From contig NZ_JAHTMR010000020.1 in the NCBI RefSeq assembly GCF_019200975.1, positions 28,335 through 92,334 on the forward strand: a stretch of DNA of 64,000 bases, written 5' to 3'. Numbering within the stretch: the stretch's first letter is position 1; every line of letters starts with the position of its first letter. Source of the DNA: Pseudomonas sp. PD9R. GTDB taxonomy: Bacteria > Pseudomonadota > Gammaproteobacteria > Pseudomonadales > Pseudomonadaceae. Shown here in pieces: positions 26,958 through 37,243 of the stretch. Made by a program: the position numbers and the translations under genes. The notes under the pieces were generated by a model, which made no database searches, was not told the origin of the DNA, and saw only the letters and a program-made list of their open reading frames with translations.

Positions 26958-28373
26958 ATGAACACCACCGAAAGCCTAAAGGACTACCAGCGCGTCCGCT
27001 TGCTGGCGATCCGCTCGTTGTTCGAGATCATCGAGCAGTCGAGTGAAGGCACGGTGATTGTCGACCGTGACGCCAACATCGTCTGGATGAACGAGCGCTA
27101 TGCCAAGCGTTTCGGCCTGCAATCGGCAGAAGGCGCGATCGGCAAGGCCTGCGAAAGCGTGATCCCCGGCAGCCTGTTGCGCGAAGTGGTGCGCACTGGC
27201 CGGCCGATTCTGCTCGACATGCAGGACACGCCAAAAGAGCCATTGGTGGTCATGCGCTTGCCGATTCACGACGACGCCGGTGAAGTGATTGGCGCCATCG
27301 GCTTTGCCCTGTTTGACGAATTACGCAGCCTGTCGCCGATGCTCAAGCGCTACATGAACATGCAGGAAGAACTCGCTTCAACCCGCTCGCTGTTGCGTGC
27401 ACGGCAGACCAAGTACAACTTTGCCCATTTCATCGGCACCAGCGCCGCCAGCCTAGAAGTCAAACGCCGCGCCCGGCGCAGTGCCAGCACCGAATCGCCG
27501 GTGTTGCTGCTCGGTGAAACCGGCACCGGCAAAGAGCTGCTGGCGCAAGCGATCCACAATGCGTCGCCGCGTGCGCATAAAGCCTTTGTCAGCATCAATA
27601 GCGCGGCGATTCCCGAGTCGCTGCTGGAAGCCGAATTCTTCGGCACCGCCCCCGGTGCCTTTACCGGTGCCGACCGCAAGGGTCGCGCCGGCAAGTTGCA
27701 GATCGCCCAGGGCGGTACGTTGTTCCTCGATGAAATCGGCGACATGCCGTTGCCCCTGCAAAGCAAACTGCTGCGGGTGCTGCAGGAAAAGGAATTCGAA
27801 CCGGTGGGTTCCAACGACGTGATCCAGAGCGATGTGCGAGTGATCGCTGCGACCTCTACTGATCTTGAAGCGGCGATCAAACGCGGTGAGTTTCGCGCCG
27901 ATTTGTATTACCGCCTCAATGTCCTGCCGATCCAGGTTCCGCCGCTGCGCGACCGCCTCGACGACCTGCCTGCTCTCAGCGAAGCGATTCTCGAAGAACT
28001 GCGCAGCCAACACGAACTGAACAGCGAAGCGCTGGAGTTGCTGGGACAGCATGCCTGGCCGGGGAACATCCGCGAACTGCGCAACGTACTGGAGCGGGCT
28101 GCTTTGCTCAGCGATGACCTGCGACTCACGGTGGCGGATATTCGCGCGGCCATTGGCACTTTCATGCCGATGGAGCGTACAGCGCCTGTAACCGTCGAAG
28201 CGGTGGAACATGAGACCTTCAGCGCGGCGCGAGAGCGCTTTGACCGGCAGCTGATCGAAACTGCCCTCGCTCAATGTGGGGGTAAGGTGATTGAAGCGGC
28301 GGCGCGATTGGGGCTGGGTCGCTCGACGTTGTATAAGAAGATGGTGGCGTTGGGGATTGCTGAGTCTCCATAA
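26958..28373 (+). CDS. Sigma-54-dependent activator with PAS domain, probable regulator of 3-hydroxybutyrate use
   Basis: The 471-aa protein has an N-terminal PAS-like sensor (SSEGTVIVDRDANIVWMNERYAKRFG, about residues 28-53). The central AAA+ domain has Walker A GETGTGKE (about 185-192), the sigma-54 contact loop GAFTGA (about 233-238) and Walker B LFLDEIGD. A C-terminal Fis-type helix-turn-helix ends the protein (AAARLGLGRSTLYKKM). It lies directly upstream of the GntP permease, hbdH and acetoacetyl-CoA synthetase genes. These start with a -24/-12 promoter, so it most likely activates them when 3-hydroxybutyrate or a related compound binds the PAS domain. The ligand is inferred. Confidence 0.9.
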   Translation: MNTTESLKDYQRVRLLAIRSLFEIIEQSSEGTVIVDRDANIVWMNERYAKRFGLQSAEGAIGKACESVIPGSLLREVVRTGRPILLDMQDTPKEPLVVMRLPIHDDAGEVIGAIGFALFDELRSLSPMLKRYMNMQEELASTRSLLRARQTKYNFAHFIGTSAASLEVKRRARRSASTESPVLLLGETGTGKELLAQAIHNASPRAHKAFVSINSAAIPESLLEAEFFGTAPGAFTGADRKGRAGKLQIAQGGTLFLDEIGDMPLPLQSKLLRVLQEKEFEPVGSNDVIQSDVRVIAATSTDLEAAIKRGEFRADLYYRLNVLPIQVPPLRDRLDDLPALSEAILEELRSQHELNSEALELLGQHAWPGNIRELRNVLERAALLSDDLRLTVADIRAAIGTFMPMERTAPVTVEAVEHETFSAARERFDRQLIETALAQCGGKVIEAAARLGLGRSTLYKKMVALGIAESP

Positions 28374-28379
28374 AGAGAC
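28364..28379. promoter_or_regulatory. Candidate enhancer site 1 for the sigma-54 activator
   Basis: GTCTC-N6-GAGAC overlaps the stop codon of the regulator gene, 220 bases before the -24/-12 promoter. The same arms and spacing recur at 28505-28520. Confidence 0.55.
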
Positions 28380-28418
28380 AGAAATCTCTATTTGTAGATA
28401 TTCTTTCCAAGGTCAAAA

Positions 28419-28492
28419 AATCGCAGCCTTCGGCAGCTCCTACACGGGATTTAGCGTTCCCCTGTAGGAGCTGCCGAAGGCTGCGATCTTTT
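28419..28492. repeat. REPIN (GTAGGAGCTGCCGAAGG type)
   Basis: An inverted pair of REP heads (ATCGCAGCCTTCGGCAGC...CCTACA and complement) about 20 bases apart lies between the two candidate enhancer sites. Confidence 0.9.
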
Positions 28493-28504
28493 CAATTTTA
28501 AAAA

Positions 28505-28520
28505 GTCTCACAACAGAGAC
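28505..28520. promoter_or_regulatory. Candidate enhancer site 2 for the sigma-54 activator
   Basis: GTCTC-N6-GAGAC is 65 bases upstream of the -24/-12 element, with an AT-rich stretch between (28521-28575) that could bind IHF. Confidence 0.6.
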
Positions 28521-28583
28521 AATAATCTTTCACACATTCAATAAAATAAAATTAAATCGTTATATTTCAACACCTTAGCTATA

Positions 28584-28599
28584 TGGCACAAAACTCGCT
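28584..28599 (+). promoter_or_regulatory. Sigma-54 (-24/-12) promoter of the permease-hbdH-acetoacetyl-CoA synthetase genes
   Basis: TGGCACAAAACTCGCT has GG at 28585-28586 and GC at 28597-28598 with exactly ten bases between, the invariant sigma-54 spacing. It lies about 60 bases before the permease ATG and downstream of a sigma-54 activator gene. Confidence 0.75.
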
Positions 28600-28657
28600 A
28601 TAGCGCTCTCCTACAAAAGAACCACCCTTACAAAAATAACAAACCAGGAGACACACC

Positions 28658-30049
28658 ATGAGTGTGATCATTGCCTTGGCAGCCCTCGCGCTGCTGATGC
28701 TGGCTGCTTACCGTGGCTACAGCGTTATTCTTTTTGCTCCGATCGCCGCCCTCGGCGCCGTTCTGCTTACCGACCCTTCCGCCGTTGCGCCCGCTTTCAC
28801 TGGCGTGTTCATGGAGAAAATGGTCGGCTTCATCAAACTGTATTTCCCGGTATTCCTGCTCGGTGCAGTGTTCGGCAAGTTGATCGAATTGTCGGGTTTC
28901 TCGCGTTCTATCGTTGCGGCAGCCATTCGCTTGCTTGGCACCCGCCAGGCGATGCTGGTGATCGTGCTGGTCTGTGCGCTGCTCACCTACGGCGGCGTTT
29001 CGCTGTTTGTGGTGGTGTTCGCGGTCTACCCGTTTGCCGCTGAAATGTTTCGCCAGAGCGACATCCCCAAGCGCCTGATCCCGGCGACCATCGCCCTCGG
29101 CGCGTTCTCGTTCACCATGGACGCCCTGCCCGGCACCCCGCAAATCCAGAACATCATTCCCAGCACCTTCTTCAACACCACCGCTTGGGCTGCACCGTGG
29201 CTGGGCCTGATCGGCACGATCTTCGTGTTCTGCGCCGGCATGCTGTTTCTCCAGCGCCAACGTAACAAGGCCCAACGTGCTGGTGAAGGCTATGGCACGG
29301 AGTTGCGCAACGAGCCGGAAACCGCCGCCGACATCAAGCTGCCCAACCCCTGGATCGCCCTCTCGCCGCTGCTGGCGGTGGGCATCATGAACCTGCTGTT
29401 CACCCAGTGGATTCCGCAGTGGTACGGCAAAACCCATAGCCTCGCGCTGCCAGGCATGGCCACGCCGGTGACCACCGACATCGCCAAACTCACGGCGATC
29501 TGGGCCGTTCAAGCCGCGCTGCTGGTGGGCATCATCATGGTGCTGGCGTTCGGCTTCCGGGCGATTCGCAGCAAACTCGCCGAAGGCAGCAAAAGCGCGG
29601 TCAGCGGTGCATTACTGGCGGCGATGAACACCGCATCGGAATACGGTTTTGGTGCGGTCATCGCCTCCCTCCCGGGCTTCCTGGTACTGGCCGACTGGCT
29701 CAAGAGCATTCCCAACCCACTGGTCAACGAAGCGATTACCGTGACGTTGCTGGCCGGCATCACCGGGTCCGCCTCGGGCGGCATGAGCATCGCACTGGCG
29801 GCAATGTCCGAGCAGTTCATCAGCGCCGCCCACGCCGCCAATATTCCGCTGGAAGTGCTGCACCGTGTGGCCGCGATGGCCAGTGGCGGCATGGACACCC
29901 TGCCGCACAACGGCGCGGTGATTACCTTGCTGGCGGTCACCGGTCTGACCCACCGCGAGGCTTACAAAGACATTTTCTGTATTACGCTGATCAAGACCCT
30001 GGCGGTATTCGTGGTGATCGGCACCTTCTACGCCACTGGCATTGTGTGA
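28658..30049 (+). CDS. GntP-family permease, probable 3-hydroxybutyrate transporter
   Basis: The 463-aa inner-membrane protein has about twelve hydrophobic segments and GntP-family features: a gluconate:H+ symporter-like N-terminus (VIIALAALALLMLAAYRGYS), DALPGTPQIQNIIPS and GSASGGMSIAL. CAGGAGA precedes the ATG. The two following genes degrade 3-hydroxybutyrate and activate acetoacetate, so the substrate is probably a hydroxybutyrate rather than gluconate (inference from context). Confidence 0.88.
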   Translation: MSVIIALAALALLMLAAYRGYSVILFAPIAALGAVLLTDPSAVAPAFTGVFMEKMVGFIKLYFPVFLLGAVFGKLIELSGFSRSIVAAAIRLLGTRQAMLVIVLVCALLTYGGVSLFVVVFAVYPFAAEMFRQSDIPKRLIPATIALGAFSFTMDALPGTPQIQNIIPSTFFNTTAWAAPWLGLIGTIFVFCAGMLFLQRQRNKAQRAGEGYGTELRNEPETAADIKLPNPWIALSPLLAVGIMNLLFTQWIPQWYGKTHSLALPGMATPVTTDIAKLTAIWAVQAALLVGIIMVLAFGFRAIRSKLAEGSKSAVSGALLAAMNTASEYGFGAVIASLPGFLVLADWLKSIPNPLVNEAITVTLLAGITGSASGGMSIALAAMSEQFISAAHAANIPLEVLHRVAAMASGGMDTLPHNGAVITLLAVTGLTHREAYKDIFCITLIKTLAVFVVIGTFYATGIV

Positions 30050-30056
30050 GGAATTC

Positions 30057-30830
30057 ATGACGACTCTTTCGGGCAAGACCGCACTGGTTACCGGCTCCAC
30101 CAGCGGCATTGGCTTGGGCATCGCCCTGAGCCTGGCCAAGGCCGGTGCCAATCTGATCCTCAACGGTTTCGGCGATGCCTCCAAAGTGATTGCCGAGGTC
30201 GAGCAATTCGGTGGCAAAGTTGGCCATCACCCCGCCGACGTCAGCGACCCGGCACAGATCGCCGACATGATCGCCTACGCCGAACGTGAATTCGGTGGTG
30301 TCGACATTCTGGTGAACAACGCAGGCATCCAGCACGTAGCGCCAGTGGACGAATTTCCGGTGGAGCGCTGGGATTCGATCATTGCGATCAACCTGTCGTC
30401 GGTGTTTCACAGCACGCGTCTGAGCCTGCCGGGCATGCGGGCCAAGGGCTGGGGCCGGGTGATCAACATCGCTTCAGTGCATGGCCTGGTAGGTTCAGTG
30501 GGCAAAGCGGCTTATGTTGCCGCCAAGCATGGGGTCATCGGCTTGACCAAAGTGGTCGCCCTGGAAACCGCCACCAGCCACGTTACCTGCAACGCCATTT
30601 GCCCTGGATGGGTGCTGACGCCACTGGTGCAGAAGCAAATTGATGATCGCGCCGCCACCGGGATCGATCCGCAGCAGGCGCAACACGATCTGCTGGCCGA
30701 GAAGCAGCCGTCGCTGGAATTCGTGACGCCGCCGCAACTGGGGGAGCTGGTGCTGTTTTTGTGCAGCGAGGCCGGTAGCCAGGTGCGTGGTGCGGCGTGG
30801 AATATTGATGGTGGGTGGTTGGCGCAGTAA
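30057..30830 (+). CDS. hbdH: 3-hydroxybutyrate dehydrogenase
   Basis: The 257-aa short-chain dehydrogenase oxidises D-3-hydroxybutyrate to acetoacetate with NAD+. It shows the cofactor motif TGSTSGIG (residues 12-19), NNAGIQHV, the catalytic Ser-Tyr-Lys set (INIASVHG, YVAAKHG) and the C-terminal motif CNAICPGWVLTPLVQKQI that distinguishes HbdH from other SDRs. GAGGAA precedes ATG 30057, seven bases after the permease stop codon. Confidence 0.92.
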   Translation: MTTLSGKTALVTGSTSGIGLGIALSLAKAGANLILNGFGDASKVIAEVEQFGGKVGHHPADVSDPAQIADMIAYAEREFGGVDILVNNAGIQHVAPVDEFPVERWDSIIAINLSSVFHSTRLSLPGMRAKGWGRVINIASVHGLVGSVGKAAYVAAKHGVIGLTKVVALETATSHVTCNAICPGWVLTPLVQKQIDDRAATGIDPQQAQHDLLAEKQPSLEFVTPPQLGELVLFLCSEAGSQVRGAAWNIDGGWLAQ

Positions 30831-30856
30831 GGAGCCAGCAGACCGCGTTGTCGTTC

Positions 30857-30923
30857 TTCGCGGGCAAGCCTCGCTCCTACAGGGTATTGCGCTGCCCTTG
30901 TAGGAGCGAGGCTTCCCCGCGAA
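30857..30923. repeat. REP pair (GTAGGAGCGAGGC type)
   Basis: TTCGCGGGCAAGCCTCGCTC and an inverted partner ending in CCCCGCGAA lie between hbdH and acetoacetyl-CoA synthetase. It could form a strong stem in the operon mRNA and lower or protect parts of the transcript. Confidence 0.85.
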
Positions 30924-30953
30924 TGGATCTAAAGATAGAAAAAGAGGCGAATC

Positions 30954-32909
<1,956 letters not shown>

Positions 32910-32918
32910 AACACCCCC

Positions 32919-33004
32919 TGTAGGAGCTGCCGAAGGCTGCGATCTTTTGATTTTGTTTTTCAAAGATCAAGATCAAAAGATCGCAGCCTTCGGCAGCTCC
33001 TACA
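32919..33004. repeat. REPIN (GTAGGAGCTGCCGAAGG type) reaching into the next gene
   Basis: An 86-bp inverted pair of REP heads lies between two convergent genes. The right arm supplies the stop codon (TAG at 33000-33002 on the minus strand) of the PilT/PilU-like ATPase gene. Confidence 0.9.
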
Positions 33005-34112
33005 CGGGATGTGTCAGTCCATCAGTCCCCAGTCGCCAGTCGCCAGGAATGGAATCGTTTTGCATCTTCAGCCGCAAACGCAGGTTATTCACCGAATCCG
33101 CATGCTTCAGCGCTTCTTCCTCGGCAATCGCGCCCTCCACGACCAAGGCGTAAAGTGCGGCATCGAACGTCTGCATGCCTATGGCCGCCGACTTCTCCAT
33201 CACCCCTTTGAGTTCGCCAAACTCATTGCGTCGGATCAGATCACCAATGGTCGGCGTCCCCAGCATCACCTCTACCGCCACCCGACGCTGACCGTCACGG
33301 GTGCGTACCAAACGTTGTGACACAAAGGCCTTGAGGTTGTTGCCCAGATCGTTGAGCAGTTGTCTCCGACGCTCTTCAGGGAAGAAGTTGATAACCCGGT
33401 CCAGCGCCTGATTGGCGTTATGGGCGTGTAATGTAGAAATCACCAGATGCCCGGAATCAGCAAACGCCAGCGCGTGCTCCATGGTTTCGCGGTCGCGTAT
33501 TTCGCCAATCAGTACGACATCCGGAGCCTGGCGCAGGGTATTTTTCAACGCCGCGTGAAAACTGCGGGTGTCGACGCCGACTTCGCGCTGGTTGATGATG
33601 GATTTTCTGTGGCGGTGAATGTACTCGACCGGGTCTTCAATGGTGACGATATGCCCGTGACTGTGGCGATTGCGGTAATCGATCAGGGCCGCCAGCGAGG
33701 TAGACTTGCCCGAATCGGTCGCGCCGACGAACAGCATCAAGCCTTGCTTGAGCATCACCGTTTCGAGCAGCACCGAGGGTAACTTGAGGTCTTCGAACCG
33801 TGGTATGTCGAGTTTGACGTTGCGCACCACCATCGACACGTCGTTACGCTGTTTGAAAATATTGACCCGAAAGCGCCCGATCCCTGGCAGGGAGATCGCC
33901 AGGTTCATCTCCAGATCACGCTCGAACTCAAGACGCTGTTCGGTGTCCATGACCGACGAGGCCATTGCCGCAATCTGCCCCGGTTTGAACGGCTGATCGG
34001 TCAGGGGTGTGAGTACACCGTCGAACCGTGCACTGGGTGGTGCACCGGTGGAAAGGTAAAGATCGGAGCCATCCTGACTGGCCAGTTGTCTTAATAACGC
34101 ATCGATTTCCAT
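33000..34112 (-). CDS. PilT/PilU-family type IV pilus retraction-type ATPase
   Basis: The 370-aa secretion ATPase has Walker A GATDSGKST (about residues 125-133), the Asp box region VTIEDPVEYIH, Walker B VVLIGEIRDRETMEHAL and the His box region LVISTLHAHNANQALDR. It is closest in style to PilU, an accessory retraction motor. No other pilus genes are nearby. ATG 34112 is chosen; an in-frame TTG at 34139 is unsupported. The last residues and the stop codon are encoded by the adjacent REP element, so the C-terminus may have been changed by the insertion. Confidence 0.85.
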   Translation of the reverse strand: MEIDALLRQLASQDGSDLYLSTGAPPSARFDGVLTPLTDQPFKPGQIAAMASSVMDTEQRLEFERDLEMNLAISLPGIGRFRVNIFKQRNDVSMVVRNVKLDIPRFEDLKLPSVLLETVMLKQGLMLFVGATDSGKSTSLAALIDYRNRHSHGHIVTIEDPVEYIHRHRKSIINQREVGVDTRSFHAALKNTLRQAPDVVLIGEIRDRETMEHALAFADSGHLVISTLHAHNANQALDRVINFFPEERRRQLLNDLGNNLKAFVSQRLVRTRDGQRRVAVEVMLGTPTIGDLIRRNEFGELKGVMEKSAAIGMQTFDAALYALVVEGAIAEEEALKHADSVNNLRLRLKMQNDSIPGDWRLGTDGLTHPV

Positions 34113-34223
34113 GGCAAAAAGCACCCGCGAAGCATTCAATAAAAAAATGACCCAATGGTGGTCATCCAGCGTCTAGCAAGAATAGTAGACGCCGCCACAC
34201 CGACTTTTGTGCAGGGCACCTTG

Positions 34224-36761
34224 ATGAACGCATCACCGACCGGCAGCGATGCCCAGGCCTTGATTGCCCGACTGGACTGGGCAAGTAGCCCGCTGGGCGC
34301 GGCCAGCACATGGCCGCAGAGCCTGCGAACCGCCGTGGACATTGTGATTCATTCGCCGATGCCGATGCTGTTGCTCTGGGGGTCGCAGCTGACGCAGATC
34401 TACAACGACGGCTTCGCCCTGCTGGCCGGCAGCAAGCATCCGCACGCTTTCGGACAACCCACACACCTGATCTGGCCAGAGTTACAGGACTTCACCGACC
34501 CGATTTACAGCGCCGTCCTACAAGGCCAGGTGCGTACCTACAGCGAACAACGCTTCACCCTGCAACGTGACGGTAAGGATTCCGACTTCTGGCTCGATTT
34601 GACCTACAGCCCGATTCGCGACGAAAACACCGAGGTGGCCGGGATACTCGTTACCGCCATCGAAACCAACGAGCGCCGACGCATCGCGCTGGAGCTTGAA
34701 CAACGCTCCGCCGCCAGCCTCAAGGCCCAGCAAGAAACCGAGGAACGCCTGCAACTGGCCCTCGCTGCCACCGATGCGGTCGGCACTTGGGACTGGGACA
34801 TCAGCGAGGACCGTTTCATCGCCGACGCTCATTTTGCCCAGTTGCACGGCATCGACCCGGCCATGGCCAGTCAGTTGCCGATCACCGAATACCTGCATGC
34901 CGTGCATCCGGAAGACCGCGCCCTGATCGCCCGCAGCATCAAGCACTGCATCACCCACGGCACCGAATACGCCGAGGAATATCGTCTGCTGCAACCGGAT
35001 GGCCAACTGCGTTGGGTGTTTGCTCGCGGGCGGTGCTACAAGGACCATCATGGGCGGCCGATCCGGTTCCTGGGTGCCTCACTTGATCTCACTGATCGTA
35101 AAAACACCGAGCAGGCGTTGCGTCAGAGTCAGACCGAGCTGCAGCTGATCATCAACGCCATGCCGATCCTGATCAGCTATGTCGACCGTGAAGAGCGCTT
35201 TCGCCTGAACAATGCCGCGTACCTGGACTGGTACGGTTTGACGCCGCAGGAACTCTACGGCCGCACGGTACGCGAAGTGCTGGGTGCCGAAGCCTATGCT
35301 TTGCGCGCCGAACACATCACCGAAGCGCTGTCCGGCCGGCCCTGTTGTTTCAGCATTAATACGCCGCACCGTGACGGCAGTATTCGTCACGCGCTGATGA
35401 ACTATTTGCCACGTCACGGTGCGGACGGCGCTGTGAATGGTTTCTATATTTTTGTGATCGACGAAACCGAGCGCAAAAAAACCGAAGAAGCCCTGCGCAA
35501 CCTCAACGAAACCCTCGAAGAGCGGGTGGCGGCCCGCACCCAGCAACTGGCCGAAACCAATCAGCGGCTGCAGAACGAAATGTTTGAACGCGAGCGTGCC
35601 GAAGACGCCTTGCGCCATGCGCAGAAGATGGAAGCGGTTGGCCAGCTCACGGGCGGCATAGCCCATGACTTCAACAACATGCTCACCGGAATCATTGGCA
35701 GCCTCGACCTGATGCAGCGCTACATCGCCGATGGGCGCACCGAGGAAATCGGCAGATTCACCGAAGCGGCGGTGTCTTCGGCCAATCGCGCCGCCGCGCT
35801 GACCCATCGCCTGCTGGCGTTTTCCCGGCGTCAGTCGCTGGATCGCCGACCGCTGAACGCCAACGATCTGATCCATTCCCTCGAAGACCTCTTCCGCCGA
35901 ACCAAGGGCGATCACATCGAACTGCTGCTGCAACTGGCCGACGACGTCTGGCCAGTCAGCACCGATGTCAGCCAACTGGAAAATGCCTTGCTCAATCTGG
36001 TGATAAACGCAAGAGACGCCATGCCCGATGGCGGCGAACTGCGTATCGAAACCGCCAATGTGTATCTGGACAGCAGCGACATCAACACCCTGGAACCGGT
36101 CAAGGCCGGCGATTACCTGATGATCGCCGTCAGCGACAACGGCACCGGCATGACGCCCAAGGTGCTGGCCAAGGCGTTCGATCCGTTCTTCACCACCAAG
36201 CCCATCGGCCAGGGCACCGGATTGGGGTTATCGATGATTTACGGGTTTGCCCAGCAGTCGGGCGGCCATGTGAGCCTGTTCAGCATGCCCGGCCAAGGCA
36301 CCAGCGTGCGCCTTTACCTGCCGCGTCTGTACGCCGAGGAAGAGCACGACGTGCTGACGCCCGTCACTAGCGAAGCACCGCCAGCCATAGCCGGGGAAAC
36401 CGTGGTGCTGGTGGAGGATGATCCTGCGGTGCGCATGCTGGTCCTCAATCTGCTCAGGGAGCTGGGCTATCACGCCCACGAAGCCGAAGACGCGAAAACT
36501 GCGCTGCCTCTGCTTGAATCCGACCTGCGGGTCGATTTACTTGTGACCGACGTCGGATTACCGGGGATGAACGGCCGACAATTGGCGGAAATCGCCCGCC
36601 AGCATCGTCCGCACCTCAAAGTGCTGTTCATGACCGGTTACGCGCAAATGGCCGCCGAGCGCCAGGGCTTCCTTGAGGAAGGCATGGACATGGTGGCCAA
36701 ACCGTTTTCCATCGACCTGTTGGCCAACAAGATTCGCACGATGATCGGCCAACCCGAGTGA
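34224..36761 (+). CDS. Hybrid sensor histidine kinase with PAS domains and receiver domain
   Basis: The 845-aa protein has three PAS/PAC-like sensor modules (about residues 20-165, 180-310 and 310-430) and a coiled-coil linker (ERVAARTQQLAETNQRLQ). The HisKA domain has the phospho-accepting His481 in GGIAHDFNNML. The HATPase region carries NLVINARDAMPDGG and GTGLGLSM, and a C-terminal receiver has Asp776 in LLVTDVGLPGMNG. No transmembrane segment is visible, so it is probably a cytoplasmic sensor. I chose ATG 34224, preceded by AGGG. No separate response regulator lies beside it, so its output target is unknown. Confidence 0.9.
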   Translation: MNASPTGSDAQALIARLDWASSPLGAASTWPQSLRTAVDIVIHSPMPMLLLWGSQLTQIYNDGFALLAGSKHPHAFGQPTHLIWPELQDFTDPIYSAVLQGQVRTYSEQRFTLQRDGKDSDFWLDLTYSPIRDENTEVAGILVTAIETNERRRIALELEQRSAASLKAQQETEERLQLALAATDAVGTWDWDISEDRFIADAHFAQLHGIDPAMASQLPITEYLHAVHPEDRALIARSIKHCITHGTEYAEEYRLLQPDGQLRWVFARGRCYKDHHGRPIRFLGASLDLTDRKNTEQALRQSQTELQLIINAMPILISYVDREERFRLNNAAYLDWYGLTPQELYGRTVREVLGAEAYALRAEHITEALSGRPCCFSINTPHRDGSIRHALMNYLPRHGADGAVNGFYIFVIDETERKKTEEALRNLNETLEERVAARTQQLAETNQRLQNEMFERERAEDALRHAQKMEAVGQLTGGIAHDFNNMLTGIIGSLDLMQRYIADGRTEEIGRFTEAAVSSANRAAALTHRLLAFSRRQSLDRRPLNANDLIHSLEDLFRRTKGDHIELLLQLADDVWPVSTDVSQLENALLNLVINARDAMPDGGELRIETANVYLDSSDINTLEPVKAGDYLMIAVSDNGTGMTPKVLAKAFDPFFTTKPIGQGTGLGLSMIYGFAQQSGGHVSLFSMPGQGTSVRLYLPRLYAEEEHDVLTPVTSEAPPAIAGETVVLVEDDPAVRMLVLNLLRELGYHAHEAEDAKTALPLLESDLRVDLLVTDVGLPGMNGRQLAEIARQHRPHLKVLFMTGYAQMAAERQGFLEEGMDMVAKPFSIDLLANKIRTMIGQPE

Positions 36762-36836
36762 GTTAGGGCATAATCGCGCCCCCCCGATTCAGCACCAATG
36801 CCGCCATCGTCACCACCGTTGCAAGGTAACCGCCCC

Positions 36837-37112
36837 ATGAAAGCTCAAGCCCGCCATATTCTGGTGAAAACCTCGGAAGAAGCCGAGCAGCTCAAACAAC
36901 GCATCGCCAAAGGCGAAGCCTTCGATGTGCTGGCCAAAAAATACTCCACCTGCCCATCCGGCAAACGTGGCGGCGATCTGGGCGAAGTGCGGCCGGGGCA
37001 GATGGTCGGTGCCATTGATGCGGTGATTTTCAAGAAACCGTTGCGGGTGGTGCATGGGCCGATCAAGAGCAAGTTCGGGTATCACCTGGTGCAGGTGTTT
37101 TACCGGGATTGA
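36837..37112 (+). CDS. Parvulin-type peptidyl-prolyl cis-trans isomerase (second copy)
   Basis: This 91-aa PpiC-domain protein shares the pattern ARHILVKTSEEAEQLK, STCPSGKRGGDLGEVRPGQMV, HGPIKSKFGYHLVQV with the parvulin at 20879-21160. The substrate-pocket Cys and His positions are kept. It has no signal peptide and no other domain. It is monocistronic and is followed by a REPIN. Confidence 0.9.
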   Translation: MKAQARHILVKTSEEAEQLKQRIAKGEAFDVLAKKYSTCPSGKRGGDLGEVRPGQMVGAIDAVIFKKPLRVVHGPIKSKFGYHLVQVFYRD

Positions 37113-37145
37113 GATCAGGCTTCCCCTTTGCTGCAACGAATCACC

Positions 37146-37230
37146 TGTAGTAGCTGCCGCAGGCTGCGATCTTTTGATGTTGTTTTTCAAGAGCAAAATC
37201 AAAAGATCGCAGCCTTCGGCAGCTCCTACA
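37146..37230. repeat. REPIN (GTAGTAGCTGCCG / GTAGGAGCTGCCGAAGG pair)
   Basis: An 85-bp inverted pair with an AT-rich centre lies between the convergent parvulin and kdgK genes. Confidence 0.9.
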
Positions 37231-37243
37231 GGGGGATCGGGTT

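Noticed and set aside
30857..30923. Rho-independent terminator between hbdH and acetoacetyl-CoA synthetase
   Set aside because: The stem is a REP pair without a T-run. I annotate it as a repeat, although it may affect mRNA stability.
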